Below are positions 6,405 to 12,805 of a stretch of 27,897 nt of DNA, one piece after another. Numbering within the stretch: the first letter of the stretch is position 1; each line of letters begins with the position of its first letter. Location of the stretch: NCBI GenBank assembly GCA_023267475.1, contig JAHFND010000003.1, forward strand, positions 1 through 27,897. The letters are read 5' to 3'. Origin of the DNA: a bacterium (GTDB lineage Bacteria; Patescibacteriota; Minisyncoccia; Phycocordibacterales; UBA5272). The translations under genes were made by a program, and so were the position numbers. The notes beneath the pieces are model-generated. The model had not been told where the DNA came from and searched no databases. It saw only the letters and a list, made by a program, of their open reading frames with translations.

Positions 6405-7770
6405 TTCCAACTTATCTTCACGTGTGGAGAAGTTTGAATCGCGTTCGTATGATCGTGATGATGAAGATGTAAGGCCAGTACATATTCCTATAAAAGTTTC
6501 TCGTGGGCGTAGAAATATCCACCAGATGGAGATGTACCCACGTAAATTACGTGATGAAGAGATTGATGATGATTATGAAGAAGATAGACCAAGAGGAGAT
6601 ATAGTGTATAGGGATCCACGTACTCGTTATAGAGGAGCTAATAATTCTTTTAGTACTTGGGCTACTGTTTCAGTTGTGGGAGTTCTCGTAGGTGGAGCGT
6701 TACTTCTTACATACGTGTTTAATAGCGCAACTATAACTCTTGTTCCTAAACACCAAGATGTAGAGGGTTTACATAAGACTATTTCCTTTACTTCTAATGT
6801 AGCTGATTCAGTGCGTGTTCCTTTTGTAATTGCTACTTCTACCATTACAAAAAGTAAGACTCTACCTCTTTCAGAAACTAAAAAAGTACAAGCAAAAGCA
6901 TCTGGTACTATAGTCATATATAATAATTTTGATGCCGAGCCGCAAAAATTAATTAAGAATACTCGATTTGAATCTTCATCTGGTAAAATTTACCGTATTA
7001 ATCAGTCCATTACTGTTCCAGGTAAGAAGGGAGACACTCCAGGAAGTGTGGAAGCGATAGTTTACGCAGATAGTTATGGAGCAGATTATAACAGCGCTCC
7101 AACAGATTTCACCATTCCAGGATTTAAAGGTACACCACGTTACACTGGATTCTTTGGGCGTTCAAATGGTGCGATCACAGGTGGTGCTTCTGGAAATATG
7201 ACACTTGCCTCACTTGCAGATGTGAATGCAGCAAAGGATGAATTGGCTCTTGAAACAGCACAGAAATTAAAGACAGATTTATCTACAATGAAGAAAGATG
7301 GTTATGTAGGACTTTATAGTGCGGTGGATGTAGTTTATAAAGATAATGAGCAAGATGTACTTCAAGGAATCACATCTACTTATGAAGTTACAGCTACTGG
7401 ATACCTTATGTTTGCTTCAGCTCCAGAATTTTCAAAGAAAATCGCAGAAGGCGTAAGAGATTACAATGGCGAACCTGTAAGACTTTCATATACTGACACA
7501 CTGAACTATTCAAGGAAAGATACAGACAGGATAGCAACAGCACAAAATATAGATATCTTAGTAGAAGGAAGTCCAAGAGTTATCTGGAATACAGATCAAG
7601 AAGCAATAAAGATTTTAGTAGCAGGCAAAAAACGTGATGAATTCAAACCTTTAATGAAAAGTATAGATTCTATAGAAAGTGCAGAGATAAGTTTCTCACC
7701 ACTTTGGCTTTCATCTTTCCCAGCTGATAAGACAAAAATATCTATAGTTGAATCGCTACCTAAGCGTTGA
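6364..7770 (+). CDS. Single-pass membrane protein with a baseplate-J-like extracytoplasmic region
   Basis: A 468-residue protein with a charged Arg/Asp-rich cytoplasmic tail (residues 1-98), one membrane helix (about 99-119, WATVSVVGVLVGGALLLTY) and a long beta-rich outer region. The part around SGTIVIYN, the SITVPGKKG turn and the Gly/Ala-rich GSVEAIVYADSYGADYN resembles the repeat found in phage baseplate J/gp47-like proteins; I recall similar one-helix proteins in Parcubacteria genomes. No phage genes are nearby, so it is probably a cell-envelope protein rather than a prophage remnant. The start ATG 6364 overlaps the preceding gene by 41 bp; the next in-frame ATG would remove half of the tail. 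Its stop overlaps the infA -35 box. Confidence 0.7.
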   Translation: MQDIRKPYTRSKSNSNLSSRVEKFESRSYDRDDEDVRPVHIPIKVSRGRRNIHQMEMYPRKLRDEEIDDDYEEDRPRGDIVYRDPRTRYRGANNSFSTWATVSVVGVLVGGALLLTYVFNSATITLVPKHQDVEGLHKTISFTSNVADSVRVPFVIATSTITKSKTLPLSETKKVQAKASGTIVIYNNFDAEPQKLIKNTRFESSSGKIYRINQSITVPGKKGDTPGSVEAIVYADSYGADYNSAPTDFTIPGFKGTPRYTGFFGRSNGAITGGASGNMTLASLADVNAAKDELALETAQKLKTDLSTMKKDGYVGLYSAVDVVYKDNEQDVLQGITSTYEVTATGYLMFASAPEFSKKIAEGVRDYNGEPVRLSYTDTLNYSRKDTDRIATAQNIDILVEGSPRVIWNTDQEAIKILVAGKKRDEFKPLMKSIDSIESAEISFSPLWLSSFPADKTKISIVESLPKR

Positions 7771-7795
7771 TAAAGACATGTATCTCTGATACACT
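7767..7795 (+). promoter_or_regulatory. Promoter of infA
   Basis: TTGATA (7767-7772), a 17-bp spacer, then an extended -10 TGA-TACACT (7787-7795). It overlaps the TGA stop of the upstream gene. The leader before ATG 7808 would be about 5 nt. Confidence 0.72.
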
Positions 7796-7807
7796 ACAAC
7801 TCTTACT

Positions 7808-8017
7808 ATGGAAGAATCTGATATTGAAATTGTTGAAGGACGCGTGGTGGAAGCACTTCCAAGCACACTCTTTCGTGTAGACATCGGAGGTAAAGAAATA
7901 ATTACTTATCTCGGAGGTCGTATGCGAATACATAAAATAAAAGTTCTCGTTGGAGACAAAGTAAGTGTTCAGATCGATCCTTATGGAGGGAAAGGAAGAA
8001 TAATCAAACGCCTATAA
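7808..8017 (+). CDS. infA: Translation initiation factor IF-1
   Basis: The 69-residue OB-fold protein is the usual length for IF-1, which binds the ribosomal A site during initiation. Diagnostic stretches are EGRVVEALPSTLFRV, the RMRIHKIKVLVGDKV strand-loop and the C-terminal GRIIKRL. It begins the ribosomal-protein/rpoA block, in the conserved order infA-rpmJ-rpsM-rpsK-rpsD-rpoA-rplQ. It has its own promoter, and rpmJ downstream has another. Confidence 0.96.
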   Translation: MEESDIEIVEGRVVEALPSTLFRVDIGGKEIITYLGGRMRIHKIKVLVGDKVSVQIDPYGGKGRIIKRL

Positions 8018-8037
8018 GGCAAAAAGGGGCATTATAT

Positions 8038-8066
8038 TTGCAAAATCTTCAAAGATATAGTACAAT
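8038..8066 (+). promoter_or_regulatory. Promoter of the rpmJ-rpsM-rpsK-rpsD unit
   Basis: TTGCAA (8038-8043), a 17-bp spacer, then TACAAT (8061-8066), with ATG 8083 about 10 nt after the expected start site. Confidence 0.65.
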
Positions 8067-8082
8067 AGTCCCCATATTTCTC

Positions 8083-8196
8083 ATGAAAGTACGATCATCA
8101 GTAAAAACAATTTGTTCAAAGTGCCAAATGATAAAACGTGGTGGCGTACTTCGTGTTATTTGTGAGAATCCTAAACATAAGCAAGCTCAAGGATAA
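8083..8196 (+). CDS. rpmJ: Large-subunit ribosomal protein bL36
   Basis: A 37-residue protein beginning MKVRSSVKTICSKC. It keeps the zinc-ribbon ligands of the zinc-binding form of L36: Cys11, Cys14, Cys27 and His32 (C-x2-C, then C-x4-H). Its place between infA and rpsM is the classic one. It is too short for many gene finders but is firmly supported by sequence and synteny. Confidence 0.96.
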   Translation: MKVRSSVKTICSKCQMIKRGGVLRVICENPKHKQAQG

Positions 8197-8227
8197 ATCC
8201 TAAAAGCCTAACTAATTTACATACTAT

Positions 8228-8608
8228 ATGCGTATCTCAGGTATTACTCTCCCAGAAAACAAACGTCTAGAAATAGCTCTTACGGCTGTTTATGGTGTAG
8301 GACGTCCTCGTGCAAAGATGATTATCAAGAAGCTTGGTCTAAATGAAGGAATGCGCACTACAGAGCTTACTCCTGATCAGGAAAATCTTATTCGTCGTGA
8401 AATTGAACTCTTTAAGACAGAAGGAGATCTAAAGCGTGAACATCAGCAAAACATAAAGCGTCTTAAAGATATTAAGTCATATCGTGGTACACGTCATATA
8501 AAGCATTTACCAGCACGTGGACAGCGTACAAAGACAAACAGTCGAACTGTTCGTGGTAACGTACGTCGTACGATGGGAAGTGGACGCCGTAAGACCGAGA
8601 AAACATAA
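8228..8608 (+). CDS. rpsM: Small-subunit ribosomal protein uS13
   Basis: A 126-residue protein of standard length. It opens with the S13 signature MRISGITLPENKRLEIAL and the helix-hairpin-helix-like YGVGRPRAKMII. The C-terminal RGTRHIKHLPARGQRTKTNS and the basic tail that reaches the decoding site are complete. It binds the head of the 30S subunit. It lies 31 bp after rpmJ and is probably co-transcribed with it and with rpsK. Confidence 0.97.
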   Translation: MRISGITLPENKRLEIALTAVYGVGRPRAKMIIKKLGLNEGMRTTELTPDQENLIRREIELFKTEGDLKREHQQNIKRLKDIKSYRGTRHIKHLPARGQRTKTNSRTVRGNVRRTMGSGRRKTEKT

Positions 8609-8637
8609 AAGAAAGACATAAACATTAATCAAAATAT

Positions 8638-9072
8638 ATGGGAAAGAAAAGAATCGTAAAAAAGAATAGTTCTGGAGTTGATAATGCTCTTAAAGCACGT
8701 TCACTCGCAAAGGTAATCAAGAAGAGAATTGTTGAAGGTACTTTGTTTGTTGAGTCTTCATATAACAACACTCGTCTTTCTTTAGCAGACAAATCTGGAA
8801 ATATTCTAGCTTGGTCTTCATCAGGATCTCTAGGATTTAAAGGCGCAAAAAAGGGAACACCATTTGCCGCTTCAAAGATTGGAGAACTTATGGGAGAAAA
8901 AGCACAGCAGATTGGTATTAAGTCAGTAGATGTAATCGTAAAAGGAGTAGGTTCTGGACGTGAATCTGCAATCAGAGGGTTCTCTACTTTTGGAGTAGAA
9001 ATTGTTTCAATTATTGATAAGACACCGGTACCACACAATGGTCCAAAGGCACGTAAGCCTCGTCACATATAA
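8638..9072 (+). CDS. rpsK: Small-subunit ribosomal protein uS11
   Basis: A 144-residue protein whose core motifs are SSYNNTRLSLADKSGN, SSSGSLGFKGAKKGTPFAA and the C-terminal TPVPHNGPKARKPRHI, typical of S11, which forms the 30S platform near the mRNA exit. The N-terminal extension of about 20 residues is lysine-rich (MGKKRIVKKNSS). It lies 29 bp after rpsM and 4 bp before rpsD. The long minus-strand ORF over this gene is a shadow. Confidence 0.97.
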   Translation: MGKKRIVKKNSSGVDNALKARSLAKVIKKRIVEGTLFVESSYNNTRLSLADKSGNILAWSSSGSLGFKGAKKGTPFAASKIGELMGEKAQQIGIKSVDVIVKGVGSGRESAIRGFSTFGVEIVSIIDKTPVPHNGPKARKPRHI

Positions 9073-9076
9073 AATT

Positions 9077-9697
9077 ATGAGTAGAATCACATGTAAAACT
9101 TGTCGTCGTCTTGGAGAATCACTTTGTGGTCGTGAGAAGTGTGCCTTTAAGAAGCGCCCATACGCTCCAGGAAAACTTGATAGTGAAAGAAAGCATCGTT
9201 CAAACGTATCTGAATACGGAGAACAACTTCGTGCAAAGCAGAAGATGCGTATCACTTATGGTCTAATGGAAAAGCAATTCGCTATGTACGTAAAGCGTGC
9301 TACTGCTAAGCATGATGCTGGGGAAGGATCTGTTACACCTGCTCTTAAACTTGCACGTGAACTTGAATCAAGATTAGACAATATGGTATTCCGTGCAGGA
9401 TTTGCGAATACTAGAGCTCTCGCTCGTCAGCTTGTATCACACGGACACATTCTAGTTAACGGACGTCGTGTCACTGTTGCTTCACACCAAGTGAAAGTAG
9501 GAGATGTGATTGCTATCCGTGAGGGTAGTAAATCAGCTAAGGTCTTCACTTCAATTAAAGAGAAGTTAGAAGCTATGACTCCAAGTCATATCATCACAGT
9601 TAATCCTGAAACATTATCAGCTGAAGTGAAAGGTGTTCCACGTGAGGTAGAGGGTATGTTTGATACCCAGAAAGTGCTTGAGTACTACTCACGTTAA
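9077..9697 (+). CDS. rpsD: Small-subunit ribosomal protein uS4, zinc-binding type
   Basis: A 206-residue primary rRNA-binding protein of the 30S body. The start is ATG 9077, four bases after the rpsK stop; the longer in-frame reading from 9002 would overlap rpsK by 71 bp. Cys6, Cys9, Cys17 and Cys22 form the C+ zinc motif of S4. The S4 RNA-binding domain follows at about 98-165 with LESRLDNMVFRAGF and the RQLVSHGHILVNGRRV core. In many bacteria S4 represses its own operon; no such site can be pointed to here. Confidence 0.97.
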   Translation: MSRITCKTCRRLGESLCGREKCAFKKRPYAPGKLDSERKHRSNVSEYGEQLRAKQKMRITYGLMEKQFAMYVKRATAKHDAGEGSVTPALKLARELESRLDNMVFRAGFANTRALARQLVSHGHILVNGRRVTVASHQVKVGDVIAIREGSKSAKVFTSIKEKLEAMTPSHIITVNPETLSAEVKGVPREVEGMFDTQKVLEYYSR

Positions 9698-9737
9698 TTC
9701 GTGTGTTAGTGGTCAAGGGTTCTCCACTACCATAGAC

Positions 9738-9766
9738 TTGCGTAATTTGCAATTTTAAGGTAGAAT
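9738..9766 (+). promoter_or_regulatory. Promoter of rpoA
   Basis: TTGCGT (9738-9743), a 17-bp spacer, then TAGAAT (9761-9766). The leader to ATG 9838 would be about 65 nt, the longest in the ribosomal block, and ends in a short AACTAAT-type heptamer repeat (9806-9819). Confidence 0.6.
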
Positions 9767-9805
9767 AGGGGAACTTTACTTAATAAGGGGCCAAAGTTTT
9801 CTTAC

Positions 9806-9819
9806 TACTAATAACTAAT
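9806..9819 (+). repeat. Two tandem AACTAAT-type heptamers before rpoA
   Basis: TACTAAT (9806-9812) and AACTAAT (9813-9819) stand side by side in the rpoA leader. Alone this could be chance; it is recorded because the same heptamer is repeated five times near dnaK and appears in a variant form before scpA. Confidence 0.35.
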
Positions 9820-9837
9820 AAAGACCTTAATTTGCAT

Positions 9838-10800
9838 ATGTCTTCACATTCTATTATTTTGCCTTCAAAGCCAAAAATTGTTAAAGAAGATGCCACATCT
9901 GGCGTTTACGAAATAGATGGTCTATATCCAGGGTACGGACATACACTAGGTAACTCACTTCGTCGTATTATCCTTTCATCAATTCCTGGTGCTGCTATCA
10001 CTTCACTTTCTATTGATGGTGTTAAGCATGAATTCTCTGCAATAGATGGAATCAAGGAAGATGTTATCGCGATAATTCTCAATCTTAAGAAGACCCGTTT
10101 CAAGTTGCACGGTGATGATGCTCAAAAGGCAACTCTTCATATAAAGGGAGCAAAGACAATTCTTGCAAAAGATATTACTCTTCCTACTCAGCTTGAAATA
10201 ATGAACAAGGATCAATACATTTGTGAATCAACCGCAAAGGATGTAGATATCGCAATTGAGATTACAGTAGAAAAAGGACTTGGTTATATTCCTCGCGAGA
10301 TTCTTCAAAAAGAAAAGGCTGATATAGGAACAATCGCACTTGATGCATCATTTACTCCCATTCGTCGCGCTTCATATGAAGTAGAAAATATGCGTGTAGG
10401 TGATCGTACTGACCATAACCGTCTTCGTGTTTCAATTGAGACAGATGGAACTATCTCTCCTCATCAAGTTCTTGAAGATTCTATTCATACAATGATTACA
10501 CAACTTCAAGCAATCGTAGGTTTCCGTGAGAAAGTAGTAGAAATGCCAAAGGACGTAAAAGCAGAACCAATCGTTGATTCATCTGATTCTCTTGATGTTA
10601 CTGATGCAAGTAAGGTAAAGATAGAAGACTTGGGACTTTCTACTCGTACAGAAAATGCACTGGTTGCAGCTTCTATTCGTACAGCAGGAGGACTTGCTCG
10701 TAAATCAGAAGAAGATCTTCTTTCTACAGATGGACTAGGAGAGAAAGGAATTACAGAAATTAAGAAAGCACTAGGAGATCTAGGGCTTACACTAAAATAG
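9838..10800 (+). CDS. rpoA: DNA-directed RNA polymerase subunit alpha
   Basis: A 320-residue assembly subunit of RNA polymerase. The N-terminal dimerisation part contains YGHTLGNSLRRIILSSIPG (about residues 33-51), and later RVGDRTDHNRLRVSIETDG. A linker (about 235-255) leads to a full alpha-CTD with two helix-hairpin-helix-like units (IEDLGLSTRTENALVAA and GLGEKGITEIKKAL), so regulators and UP elements can be contacted. The start ATG 9838 is preferred over the TTG two codons earlier. rplQ follows in the usual order but with its own extended -10. Confidence 0.97.
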   Translation: MSSHSIILPSKPKIVKEDATSGVYEIDGLYPGYGHTLGNSLRRIILSSIPGAAITSLSIDGVKHEFSAIDGIKEDVIAIILNLKKTRFKLHGDDAQKATLHIKGAKTILAKDITLPTQLEIMNKDQYICESTAKDVDIAIEITVEKGLGYIPREILQKEKADIGTIALDASFTPIRRASYEVENMRVGDRTDHNRLRVSIETDGTISPHQVLEDSIHTMITQLQAIVGFREKVVEMPKDVKAEPIVDSSDSLDVTDASKVKIEDLGLSTRTENALVAASIRTAGGLARKSEEDLLSTDGLGEKGITEIKKALGDLGLTLK

Positions 10801-10821
10801 TAGCGAAGTACAGATATTCTG

Positions 10822-10830
10822 TGTTATAGT
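10822..10830 (+). promoter_or_regulatory. Extended -10 promoter of rplQ
   Basis: TGT-TATAGT ends 17 nt before ATG 10848. It lies 22-30 bases after the rpoA stop, so rplQ-rplM-rpsI can be transcribed separately from rpoA. Confidence 0.5.
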
Positions 10831-10847
10831 ATAGGACCAACAAACGT

Positions 10848-11201
10848 ATGAAACATCATAAATCATTCAGAAAATTCGGAAGAGAAAAAAATCAGAGAAA
10901 GGCTTTCATTCGTGGTCTTATCGTCAATCTCGTTCGTCATGGACGTATTGAAACTACTCTTGCTCGTGCAAAGGAAGTACGTCCTTTTGTTGAGAAGCTT
11001 GTTACTCTTGCAAAAGAAGACACTGTAGCACGCCGAAGATTGGTTGCTTCTAGAATCATGAATCAAGATGATGAGACTGCAAAACTTTTTAAGGATTATG
11101 CTGTGAAGTATAAAGATGTAGCTGGTGGATACACACGTATCTTGAAGCTTCCTACTCGTATTTCAGATGGTGCTGAAAAGGCTGTTATTGAATTCGTATA
11201 A
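10848..11201 (+). CDS. rplQ: Large-subunit ribosomal protein bL17
   Basis: A 117-residue protein of standard length. It has the family opening KSFRKFGREKNQRKAFIRGL, the conserved IETTLARAKEVRPFVEKLVTLAK helix region and the C-terminal GGYTRILKLPTRISDGAEKAVIEFV. It sits near the exit-tunnel side of the 50S subunit. It follows rpoA, as in most bacteria, and is 10 bp from rplM. Confidence 0.97.
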   Translation: MKHHKSFRKFGREKNQRKAFIRGLIVNLVRHGRIETTLARAKEVRPFVEKLVTLAKEDTVARRRLVASRIMNQDDETAKLFKDYAVKYKDVAGGYTRILKLPTRISDGAEKAVIEFV

Positions 11202-11202
11202 T
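11197..11202 (+). promoter_or_regulatory. Possible -10 box before rplM
   Basis: TATAAT overlaps the rplQ stop codon and ends 9 nt before ATG 11212. There is no -35 and no TGn extension, so it may be only the AT-rich gene junction. Confidence 0.3.
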
Positions 11203-11211
11203 AATATTACT

Positions 11212-11562
11212 ATGACAAAGATACACACAATCGACGCAACAGATAAAGTACTAGGACGCTTAGCTTCAGAAGTAGCAGCTCTTCTTAATTCAAAAGATAG
11301 TATTTCATTTGTTAAAAATCGTGTAGAAGATGTACAAGTAAAGGTAGTGAATGCTTCAAAGATGAAGGTTACAGGAAATAAGATGAAGGAAAGTGTTCAC
11401 AAGTCATATTCTGGGTACCCAGGTGGTCTTAAAGAGATGCCTCTTCGTTATGTAGTAGAAAAACATGGATATGCAAAGCTCCTTACACATGCTGTACACG
11501 GAATGCTTCCAAAGAATCGTTTACAAGAAATCCGTATGAAAAATCTCGTAATTGAGGAATAA
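11212..11562 (+). CDS. rplM: Large-subunit ribosomal protein uL13
   Basis: A 116-residue protein, somewhat shorter than the usual 140 or so. The start is ATG 11212; a longer frame from 11167 would overlap rplQ. Recognised segments are DATDKVLGRLASEVAALL, KMKVTGNKMKESVHKSYSGYPGG and the C-terminal AVHGMLPKNRLQEIRMKNL. It appears trimmed in the middle and at the C-terminus relative to E. coli L13. It pairs with rpsI, the standard partner gene. Confidence 0.96.
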   Translation: MTKIHTIDATDKVLGRLASEVAALLNSKDSISFVKNRVEDVQVKVVNASKMKVTGNKMKESVHKSYSGYPGGLKEMPLRYVVEKHGYAKLLTHAVHGMLPKNRLQEIRMKNLVIEE

Positions 11563-11580
11563 TTTTAATAATAAACATTT

Positions 11581-11988
11581 ATGTCAGTAGATACAAAAAA
11601 TCGTTATATAGAAGCAGTGGGACGTAGAAAGACAGCAATCGCGCGTGTTCGTATTACTCCTGCTACAAAGACTACTTTTACAGTGAACGATAAAGATGTA
11701 AATGAATACTTCACAACAGGCGAACTTCAAATGATTGCACAAGAAGCAATCTCAAAAGGAGAAGTAGGGGAAAAGTTTACAGTAACAGTACGTGTAGTGG
11801 GTGGTGGAATCCATGCACAAGCAGAAGCTGTACGTCATGGTCTTGCTCGTACACTAGTAGAACGTGATGAAGAAGTGAAGAATACTTTGAAGAAGCTCGG
11901 ATTCTTAAAGCGCGACTCACGCCAGGTTGAAAGAAAGAAATTCGGTTTGAAGAAAGCTCGTAAAGCTCCTACATGGAGTAAGCGTTAA
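11581..11988 (+). CDS. rpsI: Small-subunit ribosomal protein uS9
   Basis: A 135-residue protein with the S9 hallmarks YIEAVGRRKTAIARVRI, the GGGIHAQAEAVRHGLARTL core and the C-terminal KKFGLKKARKAPTWSKR, whose terminal Lys-Arg reaches the P-site tRNA. It is 18 bp after rplM, and the unit ends at the GAAA-loop terminator just downstream. Confidence 0.97.
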   Translation: MSVDTKNRYIEAVGRRKTAIARVRITPATKTTFTVNDKDVNEYFTTGELQMIAQEAISKGEVGEKFTVTVRVVGGGIHAQAEAVRHGLARTLVERDEEVKNTLKKLGFLKRDSRQVERKKFGLKKARKAPTWSKR

Positions 11989-11991
11989 GAT

Positions 11992-12029
11992 AAAAACTCC
12001 GACCAGAAATGGTCGGGGTTTTTATTTTC
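11992..12029 (+). terminator. Intrinsic terminator after rpsI
   Basis: AAAAACTCCGACCA (11992-12005) pairs with TGGTCGGGGTTTTT (12010-12023), with one G-T wobble, around a GAAA tetraloop, followed by ATTTTCT. It closes the ribosomal-protein block. Confidence 0.93.
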
Positions 12030-12058
12030 TTGACTTTTTATTTCAAATAATTTATATA
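12030..12058 (+). promoter_or_regulatory. Possible upstream promoter of grpE
   Basis: TTGACT (12030-12035), a 17-bp spacer, then TATATA (12053-12058), immediately after the rpsI terminator. The -10 is imperfect. Confidence 0.4.
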
Positions 12059-12076
12059 GAATAAGTGCGTAGAAAA

Positions 12077-12085
12077 TGTTATAAT
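12077..12085 (+). promoter_or_regulatory. Extended -10 promoter of grpE
   Basis: TGT-TATAAT gives a near-ideal extended -10 with about 60 nt between it and ATG 12146. I looked for a CIRCE operator (TTAGCACTC with its inverted partner) around it and found none, so any heat-shock control here would be of another kind. Confidence 0.6.
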
Positions 12086-12145
12086 AGATCATCACAGAGA
12101 TGCAGTTACGGTTGGATTCGGAATTTGTAAGACCCTTAAAACATT

Positions 12146-12745
12146 ATGAAAAAAGATGAAGAAATTGAATTAACTAATAACGAAGAACGAAAAACTAACA
12201 ACGAGGTTCTTGATGATGTGTCTTTCGAAGAAGTAAATGAAGAAGGAGAAGTAGATGCAAAAACTACAATCAAGAAACTTCGTGAAAAATTAAAGAAGTT
12301 AGAATCTGAAAAGCAAGAATATCTTGATTTAAGTCAGCGCACACTTGCGGACTATGCGAATTTCAAAAAAGAAGTAGAAAGTAACCGTATACAAGATAGA
12401 GCTTTTGCTACAAAGCGATTCATCGAAAAACTTCTTCCAGTACTCGATGCCTATGATATGGCGAAGGGGAATACTGAAGCTTGGAATAAGGTGGATGCAA
12501 ATTGGCGTACAGGCATTGAATACATATTCGGACAATTACATAACGTATTAGAGAATGAAGGAGTAGTACAATTCGGAAAAGTAGGAGATCATTTTGATCC
12601 ACATTTACACGAAAGTATGGAAATGGTTGAGATAGAAGATGCATCACAAAATGACACACTTGTTAATGTTCTTCAGTCAGGTTACAAAATGCATGACAGT
12701 ATATTACGAGTAGCTCGAGTAAAAGTCGGACATATCAAAAAATAG
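12146..12745 (+). CDS. grpE: Nucleotide exchange factor GrpE
   Basis: A 199-residue co-chaperone that releases ADP from DnaK. An acidic N-terminal tail leads into a long helix (about residues 35-75, KLREKLKKLESEKQEYLDLS) that forms the dimer, and then the core LADYANFKK, KRFIEKLLPVLDAYDMA and the C-terminal beta domain GYKMHDSILRVARVKVG. The tail residues LTNNEERKTNNE are encoded by five tandem 7-bp repeats (12172-12206) of the same type as those in the spacer before dnaK, suggesting that this part grew by repeat expansion. It forms a set with dnaK and dnaJ. Confidence 0.95.
   Translation: MKKDEEIELTNNEERKTNNEVLDDVSFEEVNEEGEVDAKTTIKKLREKLKKLESEKQEYLDLSQRTLADYANFKKEVESNRIQDRAFATKRFIEKLLPVLDAYDMAKGNTEAWNKVDANWRTGIEYIFGQLHNVLENEGVVQFGKVGDHFDPHLHESMEMVEIEDASQNDTLVNVLQSGYKMHDSILRVARVKVGHIKK
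12172..12206 (+). repeat. Five tandem heptamers inside the grpE 5' coding region
   Basis: The consecutive 7-mers are AACTAAT, AACGAAG, AACGAAA, AACTAAC and AACGAGG. The flanking sequence and array (12161-12204) align with 12751-12789 before dnaK, including the shared GAAATTG lead-in, with one heptamer missing there. Confidence 0.8.
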
Positions 12746-12762
12746 AATTAGAAATTGTATTT

Positions 12763-12797
12763 AACTAAGAACGAATAACTAACAACAAATAACTATT
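12763..12797 (+). repeat. Five tandem heptamers in the grpE-dnaK spacer
   Basis: The consecutive 7-mers are AACTAAG, AACGAAT, AACTAAC, AACAAAT and AACTATT, filling most of the 60-bp spacer and ending 8 bp before the dnaK ATG. Together with 12172-12206 this forms a direct repeat about 590 bp apart. No good -10 box is evident within it. Confidence 0.8.
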
Positions 12798-12805
12798 TAA
12801 AAACT

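Noticed and set aside
6364..7770. Prophage origin for the baseplate-J-like protein
   Set aside because: No other phage structural, integrase or lysis gene is nearby, and it is flanked by core housekeeping genes and has a membrane helix.
8625..9038. 137-aa minus-strand ORF over rpsK
   Set aside because: It is a mirror of a highly conserved ribosomal-protein gene, with no promoter or recognisable domain; the same holds for the other minus-strand ORFs over dnaK, aspS and gltX.
9002..9076. N-terminal extension of rpsD
   Set aside because: It would lie in the rpsK coding region; the zinc-motif S4 start MSRITCKTC fits at 9077.
9707..9729. Hairpin TAGTGG/CCACTA as the terminator of rpsD
   Set aside because: The stem is only 6-8 bp with an 11-nt loop, and no T-run follows.
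12086..12145. CIRCE/HrcA operator in the grpE leader
   Set aside because: No TTAGCACTC-type inverted repeat is found in the leader or around the -10 box.
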